This document shows positions 1-8,305 of a DNA stretch of 64,000 bases, piece by piece. Made by a program: the position numbers and the translations under genes. The first letter of the stretch is position 1; each line of letters begins with the position of its first letter. Below the pieces are notes generated by a model that was given only the letters and a program-made list of their open reading frames with translations, made no database searches and had not been told where the DNA came from. Source of the stretch: an uncultured Opitutaceae bacterium (lineage in GTDB: Bacteria; Verrucomicrobiota; Verrucomicrobiia; Opitutales; Opitutaceae); assembly GCA_903890485.1 (NCBI GenBank), contig CAITBM010000021.1:1-64000 (forward strand), given 5' to 3'.

Positions 1-1
1 A

Positions 2-685
2 CGCCTTTACCGGATCGACATGACCATCCAGACCACCGACATCATCTGGGATCCGGACGTCCAGCAGTCCACGATAGAGGCAGTCACCAAGGACAACCTG
101 ACGATTTCCCTCACCGGTCAAATCCGCTGGAAGCCCTGCGAGCGCAATCTTTACGGGTATCTCTTTGGCGTCGCCCGGCCGAGGGCGCACGTCATGGGGT
201 ACTTCATCTCGGTGCTGCGTGACAGGATCGCCACCTTCCACAGCCAGGCTGGCGACATCTCAGTTGACGGGATTTCGATAAACGACCTCAGGAAGAACCT
301 TTCGAGCATCAACCAGTTCATGGAGGTCGCCTGCAAAAAGACAGCGGCCCGCTATGGGATCGAGCTTGAGGCTGCGCTGATCACGACCATCGACCCACCG
401 GCCGATGTGGATGATGCGCTCGCCTCGATCAACACCACCCAAAATCAGGTCGCCGCCGCAATTAGCCAGGCCCGCGCCGACGCCGACCAGAAGCTCACGA
501 TGGCTGAGCAGGCGGTCCAGATTGCTCGCAACATGGCCGATGCGGACGCCGCTCCCATTCTCGAGCTTGGCCGCACCCTTGCTGCCATCCATGCCCAGGG
601 CGGCCAGGCCGCCCTCGATTCCTACCTGCGCAACGCGCTGCTTCCTCTCAGGGAAAAGGCCTCCCAGACCGTCATCACCACCTAA
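2..685 (+). CDS. SPFH/band-7 domain protein, 5' end outside the window
   Basis: The frame is open from the first base and encodes residues before the first in-window ATG at 20, so the gene begins upstream; at least 227 residues are visible. The visible part is the second half of an SPFH (stomatin/prohibitin/flotillin) domain followed by an Ala/Gln/Arg-rich helical stretch (around LTMAEQAVQIARNMADADA) typical of the coiled-coil region of these proteins. Members scaffold membrane microdomains or regulate membrane proteases. It ends 4 bases before a second SPFH-like gene, so the two are probably cotranscribed and may form a hetero-oligomer, as HflK and HflC do. The membrane anchor would lie in the missing part. 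The family call is fairly secure; the specific role is not. Confidence 0.7.
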   Translation, partial: RLYRIDMTIQTTDIIWDPDVQQSTIEAVTKDNLTISLTGQIRWKPCERNLYGYLFGVARPRAHVMGYFISVLRDRIATFHSQAGDISVDGISINDLRKNLSSINQFMEVACKKTAARYGIELEAALITTIDPPADVDDALASINTTQNQVAAAISQARADADQKLTMAEQAVQIARNMADADAAPILELGRTLAAIHAQGGQAALDSYLRNALLPLREKASQTVITT

Positions 686-689
686 CAAC

Positions 690-1568
690 ATGATCCCATT
701 CCTTGCCTCTGTCGCTTTTGGATTCATAGGGACATTCGTTGCCGTGGGGCTGTTTGTCGCCATGGGTCGGATGTTCCTCCTGTGGAGGACCCTTCCCGAG
801 CGTACCGTCATCGTCTACACGTACTTTGGAAAAGTGATTGGCGAGGTGAACGAACCCGGCATGTTCTTCCCCATCTTTCATTTCGGCCTAAAGGCGCTCC
901 TGCTTCCCTTTTTCGGTCGGGCCTACACGGTCAATACGGCGCTCGCCCAGTCTTACCTCCGGAACCAGCTCGTAAACTCAGAGGAGGGGGCGCCCATGGG
1001 CGTTGGCGTTTGGTACGAAATGTACGTCCAAAACTGCACAGCATTTCTCTTTCAGAATTCCGATCCCGTGGGTTCGCTTCGAGCCAACGTGGCAACGGCA
1101 GTCTCCCGCCAACTTTCAAACCTGAAATTGGAGACCCTACTCGAGGATCGCGACGCGCTGTCATCGAAGGTGCGTGAAGAGGTGTCGCCGACGTCCCTTA
1201 AGTGGGGATTCCAACTGGGCTCTACTTACATCAGGAAAGTGGCTTTTCGCGACCGAGGGATGACCGCGCAGATCGAGTTGAAGGTCGTTAACCGCCTCAG
1301 GCAGGTTACGGCGGCGATGCGCCAGAATGGTGACAACCAGGTCGCACTTATCCACTCCGACGCCGACAAGCGGGCCTCTGAGAAGCTGGGGCAGGCCCAA
1401 GCTGTTCGGCCGCAGGTTGTCGGAGCCGCCCTCGCTGAAGTACAGAAGGACCAAGCGGTTGCAGACGCCCTATTCCGGCTTCTGGATATCAAGGCGACAC
1501 TCAAAAGCCCGGGCAAAGTGCTTATCGCTCCTCAGGGTGCCGTCGGCCTCCTGCTTCAATCGTCGTAA
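690..1568 (+). CDS. SPFH/band-7 domain membrane protein
   Basis: 292 residues. I chose ATG 690, 4 bases after the previous stop, although the frame is open further upstream, because the protein then starts with one clean membrane helix (residues about 3-31). A band-7-type domain follows (PERTVIVYTYFGKVIGEVNEPG), then the SPFH core and a short Gln/Ala-rich helical tail. There is no NfeD or protease domain. As the second of a tandem SPFH pair it probably assembles with its neighbour into a membrane-bound ring or scaffold. Substrate and partner cannot be told from sequence. An inverted repeat lies about 85 bases downstream and probably ends the transcript. Confidence 0.7.
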   Translation: MIPFLASVAFGFIGTFVAVGLFVAMGRMFLLWRTLPERTVIVYTYFGKVIGEVNEPGMFFPIFHFGLKALLLPFFGRAYTVNTALAQSYLRNQLVNSEEGAPMGVGVWYEMYVQNCTAFLFQNSDPVGSLRANVATAVSRQLSNLKLETLLEDRDALSSKVREEVSPTSLKWGFQLGSTYIRKVAFRDRGMTAQIELKVVNRLRQVTAAMRQNGDNQVALIHSDADKRASEKLGQAQAVRPQVVGAALAEVQKDQAVADALFRLLDIKATLKSPGKVLIAPQGAVGLLLQSS

Positions 1569-1653
1569 GCCGCACGGCCTGATACGGAGCTCGCTCCGAT
1601 GCGGCTGCTGTGCCGAACGCATAAGCGCGTCGGTGACGTACCCCTAAAAAGTC

Positions 1654-1681
1654 AAAGGAGCCGCAATGCTGCGGCTCCTTT
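1654..1681. terminator. Perfect 12-bp hairpin, probably bidirectional terminator
   Basis: Bases 1654-1665 and 1670-1681 are perfectly complementary around a 4-base loop. On the + strand the hairpin ends in T residues that are part of the stem. On the - strand it is followed after three bases by a run of five T (A run at 1646-1650 on +). It lies between the end of the SPFH pair (+) and the end of the lysine-rich mini-gene (-), so it can serve both. Confidence 0.6.
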
Positions 1682-1812
1682 GGAAATACCGGGCGAGGGC
1701 GCTTGTTCCGGTACTGTTTCGAATCGTTTTACCGACTCGTCAGCCCGGGGCGCATTAAGGTTATCACCTGTCGCCTGACTGACCTTCCTCGCCCTATTGG
1801 CGACTTGAGCAG

Positions 1813-1887
1813 TTACTTCTTCTTCTTTGCCTTAGCCTTGGACTGCTTCTTCTTCGCAACTTTCTTAACAGCTTTTTTCTTAGCCAT
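1813..1887 (-). CDS. 24-residue lysine-rich protein
   Basis: Too short for most gene callers. ATG at 1887 is preceded by a purine-rich Shine-Dalgarno-like GAAGGAAA about 7 bases upstream, and the reading frame is MAKKKAVKKVAKKKQSKAKAKKKK and stop, written here as its motif MAKKKAVKKVAKKK plus a Lys/Ala tail. It contains 16 lysines and no acidic residue. Such peptides resemble the lysine-rich tails of histone H1-like bacterial proteins and may bind DNA or RNA. A good ribosome site, a clean start, its own upstream space and a downstream hairpin support a real gene. Function is inference only. Confidence 0.55.
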   Translation of the reverse strand: MAKKKAVKKVAKKKQSKAKAKKKK

Positions 1888-2093
1888 GGTGGATTTTCCT
1901 TCGCTTAGGGTTGTTGATATTCGGGATGTAATTTTCCCGAAAGTGTTACTTATTGTCGAACAGGTTACGGAGTTTGTAAACAACTGTCGTATAGCGTTGG
2001 TGAGAATTCTTCTTGCTCGGTTTTTACGCTTTTAAGGAAAATCGCGCGTTTTGCCGCCACTTTTCGTGTTTGGTATCCGGATAATGGATGCTC

Positions 2094-2585
2094 CTACTTC
2101 TTCGACGGGGCAGCAGGAAGTGGTTCGCCCGGGATCGGCCTTTGGCGGTAGTCCGAATAATCCGGGACAATCCGCAGGTAGTTTTTATCCATGAGAGGCG
2201 ACGAGATGATGAAGTCGGCGGACGCCCTATCGCAGGCGATCGGGATGTTCCAAACAACAGCCATCCGCAGGAGCGCCTTCACGTCCGGATCGTGTGGCTG
2301 AGGCTCGAGTGGGTCCCAGAAGAAAATGAGAAAGTCGATTTCCCCCTCGACGATCTTGGCTCCAATCTGCTGGTCCCCACCGAGGGGCCCGCTCTCCAGG
2401 CGTTTGATGGGGAACTTTAGTTCCTTCTCAAGCACGCCGCCGGTCGTGCCGGTAGCGTACACCTTGTGGTGCGCCAGGAGGTCCCTATTAAATTTAGCCC
2501 ATTCGATCAGATCGCGCTTCTTGTTGTCGTGCGCGACCAGTGCGATCTTCTTGTTGAGGCCCATTTCGATAGTCTTGTAGTTCAT
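2094..2585 (-). CDS. mgsA: Methylglyoxal synthase
   Basis: Converts dihydroxyacetone phosphate to methylglyoxal and phosphate, a cytosolic bypass of lower glycolysis that relieves sugar-phosphate stress. The 163-residue protein carries the hallmark stretches [30 protein letters not shown] (with the catalytic Asp), [19 protein letters not shown] (with the catalytic His) and the WNIP segment. Length matches the family (about 150) plus a short Pro-rich tail. I chose ATG 2585; a GTG at 2597 is also in frame but would lengthen the N-terminus beyond the usual. It is divergent from the OsmC gene, with 129 bases between the two starts. High confidence. Confidence 0.93.
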   Translation of the reverse strand: MNYKTIEMGLNKKIALVAHDNKKRDLIEWAKFNRDLLAHHKVYATGTTGGVLEKELKFPIKRLESGPLGGDQQIGAKIVEGEIDFLIFFWDPLEPQPHDPDVKALLRMAVVWNIPIACDRASADFIISSPLMDKNYLRIVPDYSDYRQRPIPGEPLPAAPSKK

Positions 2586-2714
2586 AATGTCTCGCACGAA
2601 CGGTTGTTTGCCGGCCTAGCCTCTATTCAGCCCGACCCGTGTGGTCAGGTCAAGGAACGCCGAACTCGAGGGCCCACTTGCGAAGCGACCTATTCTCGAT
2701 TTGTTTGCTTTTCC

Positions 2715-3140
2715 ATGAAACGCAACGCATCCGCCGTCTGGCACGGCAACCTCAAATCCGGCAAGGGAACTCTCACCACCGACAGCACGGTGCTAAAGGA
2801 AACGCAGTACTCATTCGCCACCCGTTTTGCCGATGGCGTAGGGACCAACCCAGAGGAACTGATCGCGGCGGCCCATGCTGGCTGCTTCACGATGGCGCTC
2901 TCCGCTGCTCTCGAGCAGGCTGGCTTCGTGGCTGACACGCTCTCGACGAGTGCGGGCCTCACCCTTGAGAACAATCCCAAGACGAGCTGGACGATTTCCG
3001 CGATTCATCTCACCACTACGGCCAAAGTCCCGGGTATTTCTCCGGAGAAATTCGCGGAGGTCGCAGCCGGCGCCAAGGCGAATTGCCCCGTCTCGCGAGT
3101 GCTAAAGGCCGAAATTACGATGGACGCTAAACTGGTCTAG
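2715..3140 (+). CDS. osmC: OsmC/Ohr-family thiol peroxidase
   Basis: 141 residues, the usual length of OsmC, which reduces organic hydroperoxides with two cysteines in the cytosol. The start is ATG 2715; the frame is open upstream but without homology. Key features are the N-terminal [14 protein letters not shown] strand, the [16 protein letters not shown] segment holding the peroxidatic Cys57, and ANCPVSRVL with the resolving Cys124. The spacing and surrounding residues fit OsmC better than Ohr. It is divergent from mgsA and convergent with the ABC transporter gene 12 bases away, so it is probably monocistronic. Confidence 0.9.
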   Translation: MKRNASAVWHGNLKSGKGTLTTDSTVLKETQYSFATRFADGVGTNPEELIAAAHAGCFTMALSAALEQAGFVADTLSTSAGLTLENNPKTSWTISAIHLTTTAKVPGISPEKFAEVAAGAKANCPVSRVLKAEITMDAKLV

Positions 3141-3152
3141 TGGACCTTTAGC

Positions 3153-4904
3153 TTAGGCCGGCTCCTTGAATTGCAGTGCATGGAGCCGGGCATAGAGACC
3201 GGAGTTCCGGAGCAGGCCCTCATGGGATCCCTGCTCAACGAGCGTTCCGCGATCCATTACCAGAATCTTATTTGCCTTCTGGATGGTTGAGAGTCGATGG
3301 GCGATGATGAACGTTGTCCGGTCTTTCATCACGCGCTCCATGGCCTCCTGGATCAGTCGCTCCGAAGCTACGTCCAGGGCGCTTGTCGCCTCATCGAAGA
3401 TCAATATGCGAGGGTTCTTGAGGATAGCGCGGGCTATCGCGATGCGTTGGCGTTGTCCGCCGGACATCTGGGCACCCCTTTCCCCAACAACCGTGCTGTA
3501 GCCGTCGGGCAGGGCCACGATAAAGTCGTGCGCATTGGCGGTCTTGGCTGCTGCGATGATCTCTTCGCGGGTCGCCTCCGGCTTCCCGTACTTAAGGTTG
3601 TCCTCCAGGGTTCCCGAGAAAAGGATGTTCTCTTGGAGCACAATCCCGATTTGCCTGCGGAACGAATCAGCTGCGGCCGCCCGTAGGTCGTATCCGTCAA
3701 CAAGAACGGAGCCGCTTGCCGGGTCGTAGAACCGCGCCAATAGGTTGATTATCGTGCTCTTGCCGGAGCCACTTGGTCCCACGATTGCCGCGACCTGTCC
3801 GGCATTGATCGTGAAACTTACATCCTTAAGAGCTTTGGGGGCTCCCGGCCTGCTGCTATCAACGTTGTAGTCGAAATTCACGCCCCTGAATTCGACGTCG
3901 CCCCTGAGGACGGGAAGCGACACAGCATCGGCAGAATCCGCCACCTCGGGCTTAGTGTCCAAGAGCTTAAAAACGTTCTCAAGGCCCGTGATGGCCCGCT
4001 GGAATATCGTCGCCAGGTCAACAAACCGAACGATTGGGGGAAACACATAGGCGATGTAGGCGTTGAAAGCGACCAGGGTACCAACCCCCATCTCGCCCTT
4101 CACGACAAGCCAGCCGCCGTAGCCGAGCACGATAAGGGCTCCTATCGAGCCCAGGAGGTCGGCAATCACGGCAAGCTTCGTGTTGCGCATGACTATCCTG
4201 GAGTAATTGAAAAAATCCTCATTTATGCCGCTAGCGAAGGTGTTGATCTCCCCTTGCTCCCGGACGAAGGACTTGATTACCCGTGCACTCGACACTTTCT
4301 CGTGGAGGAATCCCATGACCCTGTCCCAATTCTGCCGGTGGGTACGGCTCTCCTCGCGCATCCGGCGGCGGTTATAGAGGTAATTGAGGACAAACAGCGG
4401 CATCACGGCACAGGTGGCTGCCGCGAGACGCCAGTCCACATAGAAGAGAAAGGCCACGACCACCACGACGGTCACCGAGTCGGCAATCAGGTTGATCAGG
4501 AACCCGTTGGTGAGCGTGTAGACCTCGCCCGTATCCTGGCTTACACGCGACACGGTCTCGCCGGTGTGGTTGTCATCAAAATAGCGGAGCGAGAGGGTTT
4601 GGAGGTGGGCAAAGAGCCGGATTCTCAGGTCGCACACGAGGCGCATGGCTGCGTGCTGCAAGACACGGTTGCGCACCATTGTGAGCCAAGCCCTAAGCAG
4701 AAAAAGGCCGGTAAAAACCCCCAGCAGTTGCGTCAAGAGCCTCAGATCCTTCTGCGGTAGGGCCTTGTCTATGATCAGTTTAAGGATCCAAGGCGCAGGG
4801 AGGGTCAGGAAGGTCGCAATTAGGATCAGTGCAACGCCGAGCGCGATCTTGGCAGCATGGGGCCGGCAGAGTCCAAGAAATCTGAAGAAAGGCGATCGCT
4901 GCAT
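3153..4904 (-). CDS. MsbA-like ABC exporter (fused permease and ATPase)
   Basis: 583 residues, the standard length of a half-size type IV ABC exporter that works as a homodimer. Residues 1-320 hold six membrane helices. The nucleotide-binding domain follows with Walker A GPSGSGKSTI (about residue 375), the signature MSGGQRQRIAIARA, Walker B RILIFDEATSALD and the H-loop IIAHRLSTI, all intact. Members move lipid A precursors, other lipids, peptides or drugs out of the cytosolic leaflet. Nothing nearby fixes the substrate, so the msbA name is not assigned. It is convergent with osmC and followed upstream on the same strand by a PocR/AraC regulator. Confidence 0.88.
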   Translation of the reverse strand: MQRSPFFRFLGLCRPHAAKIALGVALILIATFLTLPAPWILKLIIDKALPQKDLRLLTQLLGVFTGLFLLRAWLTMVRNRVLQHAAMRLVCDLRIRLFAHLQTLSLRYFDDNHTGETVSRVSQDTGEVYTLTNGFLINLIADSVTVVVVVAFLFYVDWRLAAATCAVMPLFVLNYLYNRRRMREESRTHRQNWDRVMGFLHEKVSSARVIKSFVREQGEINTFASGINEDFFNYSRIVMRNTKLAVIADLLGSIGALIVLGYGGWLVVKGEMGVGTLVAFNAYIAYVFPPIVRFVDLATIFQRAITGLENVFKLLDTKPEVADSADAVSLPVLRGDVEFRGVNFDYNVDSSRPGAPKALKDVSFTINAGQVAAIVGPSGSGKSTIINLLARFYDPASGSVLVDGYDLRAAAADSFRRQIGIVLQENILFSGTLEDNLKYGKPEATREEIIAAAKTANAHDFIVALPDGYSTVVGERGAQMSGGQRQRIAIARAILKNPRILIFDEATSALDVASERLIQEAMERVMKDRTTFIIAHRLSTIQKANKILVMDRGTLVEQGSHEGLLRNSGLYARLHALQFKEPA

Positions 4905-4983
4905 CAGACCACATTAACAAACCCCGGCAAAGGGCCAACCAAATGGTGGCAACCCGTCGGGTGGTCCCGCCGAGGGGGACAGC

Positions 4984-5889
4984 TTATGCGGAAGTCCCGC
5001 CAAGCCTATCCCTGTAGGCCGACGGAGATTCGCCGGCGACGCGCAGAAAAACCCTGTTGAATTGCGAGAGAGACTGGAATCCGGCCTCAAAGGCAGCCTC
5101 GCTCACACGCTTGCCCGGATTGATCAGCAGCTGCTTTACCTTCTCGACCCGCAGTCGCGCAAGGTATTCGGTAAACGTCATCCCGATCGACTTTCTAAAG
5201 ACACGGCTGAAGTAATACGCGCTAATGTTAACCTCCTTGGCCACGTCTTCAAGGGAGAGGGATTCGGCATGGCGGTCCTCGATAAAGACCTTGGCCCGCC
5301 CGATGACCGGAGATTCGGCCGAGTCCTTCTTCATCATCACCTGCTTGCTTAGGAGCGCCAGATGCTGCGCAAAAATCTGTAGCAGGTTTACGATGGACTC
5401 ATACTGCTTCTCATTGACTACGCGGCTCTGGAAATAGGCCTCCTCGACACGCTTGAGGTCCACGTCAACACCGAACCTTAGGAGGGCCTGGGCTGTGTCT
5501 GAGAACTGCTTTGCCGTGGGCTCGCTGGTCAAAATTTGCCCCGTTTGGAGGAACGCTATCACGTTGTCGCCAACGCGAACCGGGACCGCCGAGTCACAGA
5601 ATCCCGCGAAACAGCGGAGGGTTTTTGCCTCGAGGTTCGACTCCTCCTCGAGCTTTTGCTGCAGCTGGATGCAGGCCGAGCAGCTGTGGTTTGACTGTGC
5701 CATGATCGCACAGAACGGATTCTCCTTGGGGTCTCCGTGGTGGGGAAGATTGAAGGATTCCACGGGCCTAAGCGTTATCGGCATGCCTGTCGTGTCGCGA
5801 AAGGCCCGTTCGTAATGACGGTAGATTTGGGATCGGCGCAGGTGCTCAACCACGTCGCGGGAACGATGCTTGCGGGAGTCCACGGTCAT
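4984..5889 (-). CDS. PocR-domain AraC-family transcriptional regulator
   Basis: 301 residues from ATG 5889, with a GGGAG ribosome site 11 bases upstream. An in-frame TTG at 5952 would add 21 residues but has no ribosome site. Residues about 20-180 form a PocR-type sensory domain with the characteristic cysteines (SCSACIQ and LRCFAGFCDSAVPV, then GQIL). PocR domains in other regulators bind small diols or similar metabolites. The C-terminal 100 residues are a double helix-turn-helix AraC domain (LSLEDVAKEVNISAYYFSRV and VSEAAFEAGFQSLSQFNRV). It sits 79 bases upstream of the ABC exporter gene and may control it, but no operator is evident. Confidence 0.85.
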   Translation of the reverse strand: MTVDSRKHRSRDVVEHLRRSQIYRHYERAFRDTTGMPITLRPVESFNLPHHGDPKENPFCAIMAQSNHSCSACIQLQQKLEEESNLEAKTLRCFAGFCDSAVPVRVGDNVIAFLQTGQILTSEPTAKQFSDTAQALLRFGVDVDLKRVEEAYFQSRVVNEKQYESIVNLLQIFAQHLALLSKQVMMKKDSAESPVIGRAKVFIEDRHAESLSLEDVAKEVNISAYYFSRVFRKSIGMTFTEYLARLRVEKVKQLLINPGKRVSEAAFEAGFQSLSQFNRVFLRVAGESPSAYRDRLGGTSA

Positions 5890-6124
5890 GCAGATTTTGT
5901 ACTCCCAGGCGAGCCTCCGGGCCAGCGCAAAGCACCCCAGGGATGTATCCAATTAGGAGGGTTCAATGGTTATGTTGTTTTACTACTGGGATGCGCATTC
6001 TCTGTCGGGATTGGACAGAATCTTGGCGCCTGAGAATCCCGAGCGACGACGCCCGCCACAGGCGCAGGGCCAGCCGCTCCGATCGGCGCCAGATGGAGCT
6101 CAAGGTCAGTAGGACCCGGGCAGG

Positions 6125-6400
6125 TCAGTCCGCAGCGTGGGGTCCGCGCCCTTCGCCAATGTCCTTCTTGCTCTCGTAGACCCCGATGGATCGGGCGCTG
6201 TCGCTCCACGCGGGGAGGTCGCCGTCCTTTTCCCGAATGGCCTGTCCCACCCGGCCAATGCAGTAAGACTCTGTGCCGTGACTCATCATGCAATTTAAGG
6301 CCCCGTAAACTAGGTCCGGAACCTTGACCCCATGCGCATCGGCACGTCTCTGGATAGCCGCAAGCTCCTCATGATCGACGTGTATTTTGATAGTAGGCAT
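6125..6400 (-). CDS. Small hypothetical protein, possible ribbon-helix-helix fold
   Basis: 91 residues from ATG 6400, which has a near-perfect Shine-Dalgarno AAAGGAGG 6 bases upstream; this decides against the longer frame starting at 6442. The N-terminus MPTIKIHVDHEELAAIQRRA followed by a second helix (VKVPDLVYGALN) looks like a ribbon-helix-helix DNA-binding unit, as in many antitoxins and small repressors. Residues 45-91 are polar with a GTESYCIGRVGQAI segment and no recognisable domain. No toxin partner is adjacent. It precedes the AraC regulator on the same strand by 235 bases. Function unknown. Confidence 0.6.
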   Translation of the reverse strand: MPTIKIHVDHEELAAIQRRADAHGVKVPDLVYGALNCMMSHGTESYCIGRVGQAIREKDGDLPAWSDSARSIGVYESKKDIGEGRGPHAAD

Positions 6401-6520
6401 TTCTGCCCTCCTTTCTGTGTGGAAGGTACTGCCACTGTGCATTTTTCGCTGCGCATCGCTTGCGCTTTCCCCCGCATTCCTTGCGGGATCGTACGCCGAA
6501 GGCCGGTCCCCGCGAAATCC

Positions 6521-8305
6521 TCAGGAAATACCTGGAAGGGGAGACCGCCACTTTTGCCGGGGCAAGAGTACTAGCCCGACGAGCAGGAGCTGACTGAGAA
6601 CGAACGTGATCAGCCCATAAAACGCGGCGTTGGTGAACCCGTAGCTGTGGAGGCCAATGCCAAGCATGTTGGTACCAAACCAGCTCCAGGAGGTGACAAC
6701 ATTGCCAAAGACGGCCATGGCCATGAGCCCGCGCTGGCGGATCAATCCGGCCCAGCGGCAGTGCAGGATGACAGCATTCCAGAGCACGATGATGAGCGCT
6801 CCATTCTCCTTTGGGTCCCATCCCCAGAAGCGGCCCCAGGATTGGTCCGCCCAAATGCCACCAAGCACCGTGCCGATGAAGCTAAAGAACGTAGCAAAGC
6901 AGACGATCCCGTAGACCATCCTGGCGAGGGATTCGGCCGTGCGGGCATCAAGCGAGCGCGTGAGGACCCCCCGCAGGACGTAGATGATCGCAAGGAACCC
7001 GGCAAGGAAAGTGGCCGCATAGCCCGTGGTCACCGTAACGACGTGGGTCGAGAGCCAGAAGTTGGAGTCCAGGACGGCGCGCATCATCTCCATCGTGTCG
7101 CCGCTCAATGATAGGTGGTGGGCGATGATCAGTGTGCTGAACCCGATCATGCCCCCAGCCGCGCTCGCCACGGCATTGCGGTTCATGCGCTCGAGGATGA
7201 GGCACAGCCCTACTGAACCCCATCCGATGAACAGGGCCGACGAATACAGGTTGGTTACCGGTGGCCGGTCCTCCAGCCACATGCGGAAAAGGATGCCCGC
7301 GGTCGCGAGGACGAAGCCAATGTCCATCGCGTAAAGCGCCGCCCGACCCAGTTTTTCCGGCCATTTCAGCCACGAGGTGGCAGCCAGGAGGAAGGCCAGC
7401 ACGTAGAGCGCCATGCTCGTGTTGAACGGGTCGACCTTGTTGAAATAGGCCTCAAGCGCGGACCTTCGGCACTCCCTGTCAAAATGAGTGGCTAGGTCCT
7501 CACGGTATCCCGTGACAAGGCCGTTAAACGCCTGCGGGTCCTGGGCGCGCCACGCTCCGCCGAGTTGGGCGAAGAACCGCACGCGGGCGAGTGAAAGCGC
7601 TTGTTCGGTCGGAGAGCCAGCCGGCGCGAGGAGGAATTGACCGACGTTGCGCCACTCGTCAGGTCGACCCCCAGCCCGGGCGGGCGGGATAACCCTCAGT
7701 AGGCTGAAATCCCTCATAGCCTCGATCTCCGTCTGGTCGGCCGCTATCTTCTTGGGATCGGCGATCTCCGAGGCGAAGTCCTCCGACAAGGGGGACTCGG
7801 CAGAATACTTTAGGCGCACATAGTAGGCCACGTGCTCTCTGAGTTCGGTGACAGCGCGCTGGAACGGCGTCCGCACAGAGGCGTCAACTGCCGCGGCTAG
7901 GTCCGCCTGCTTGTCGAGCTCAGCTAGCTTGGGCTGCAACTGAACAAAGGTAAAACGGACGGCGGTGGTGCCGTCCCCACTCCCCAAGCCGAAGATCGAG
8001 AGGACGTCGGGATGATCGATGCGGAAGATGGGGTAGGTGTCCGCAAGGGCCGGCCGATAGACTACGTCAAGGAGCCACGCCACCGGCTGCGGCGAGCCAA
8101 GGGCCTCGACTCGCTGCCGACCCTGCACCATCAGCAGGCTTGTTCGCGCAATCGTGTCCAAGGGCTTTAGGCGACCGTCCGCAAGGACCGGTATGCTGCC
8201 CACTGCCGGAAGGTCAAAGCCCCCAGATCCACCCGAGGGCAGCAGCGTTGCGCCAACCCAAACGATAAGGAGCACCGCGACAATTGTGGGTAGGTCCCTT
8301 TTCAT
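6521..8305 (-). CDS. ccsA: System II cytochrome c biogenesis protein CcsA/ResC, with long N-terminal extension
   Basis: 594 residues, about twice the size of a minimal CcsA. Residues 1-300 start with one membrane helix and a large extracytoplasmic region that begins IPVLADGRLKPLDTIARTS. Residues 300-594 form the multi-helix heme-handling core with the WWD motif WADQSWGRFWGWDPKE (about 480-500) and conserved histidines (HHLSLSGDT, HSYGF). CcsA presents heme outside the membrane for attachment to CxxCH apocytochromes together with ResB. The start overlaps the resB stop by 4 bases. A fused paralogue of the pair lies at 24477-27575. The role is well supported by the many c-type cytochromes nearby. 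Confidence 0.9.
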   Translation of the reverse strand: MKRDLPTIVAVLLIVWVGATLLPSGGSGGFDLPAVGSIPVLADGRLKPLDTIARTSLLMVQGRQRVEALGSPQPVAWLLDVVYRPALADTYPIFRIDHPDVLSIFGLGSGDGTTAVRFTFVQLQPKLAELDKQADLAAAVDASVRTPFQRAVTELREHVAYYVRLKYSAESPLSEDFASEIADPKKIAADQTEIEAMRDFSLLRVIPPARAGGRPDEWRNVGQFLLAPAGSPTEQALSLARVRFFAQLGGAWRAQDPQAFNGLVTGYREDLATHFDRECRRSALEAYFNKVDPFNTSMALYVLAFLLAATSWLKWPEKLGRAALYAMDIGFVLATAGILFRMWLEDRPPVTNLYSSALFIGWGSVGLCLILERMNRNAVASAAGGMIGFSTLIIAHHLSLSGDTMEMMRAVLDSNFWLSTHVVTVTTGYAATFLAGFLAIIYVLRGVLTRSLDARTAESLARMVYGIVCFATFFSFIGTVLGGIWADQSWGRFWGWDPKENGALIIVLWNAVILHCRWAGLIRQRGLMAMAVFGNVVTSWSWFGTNMLGIGLHSYGFTNAAFYGLITFVLSQLLLVGLVLLPRQKWRSPLPGIS

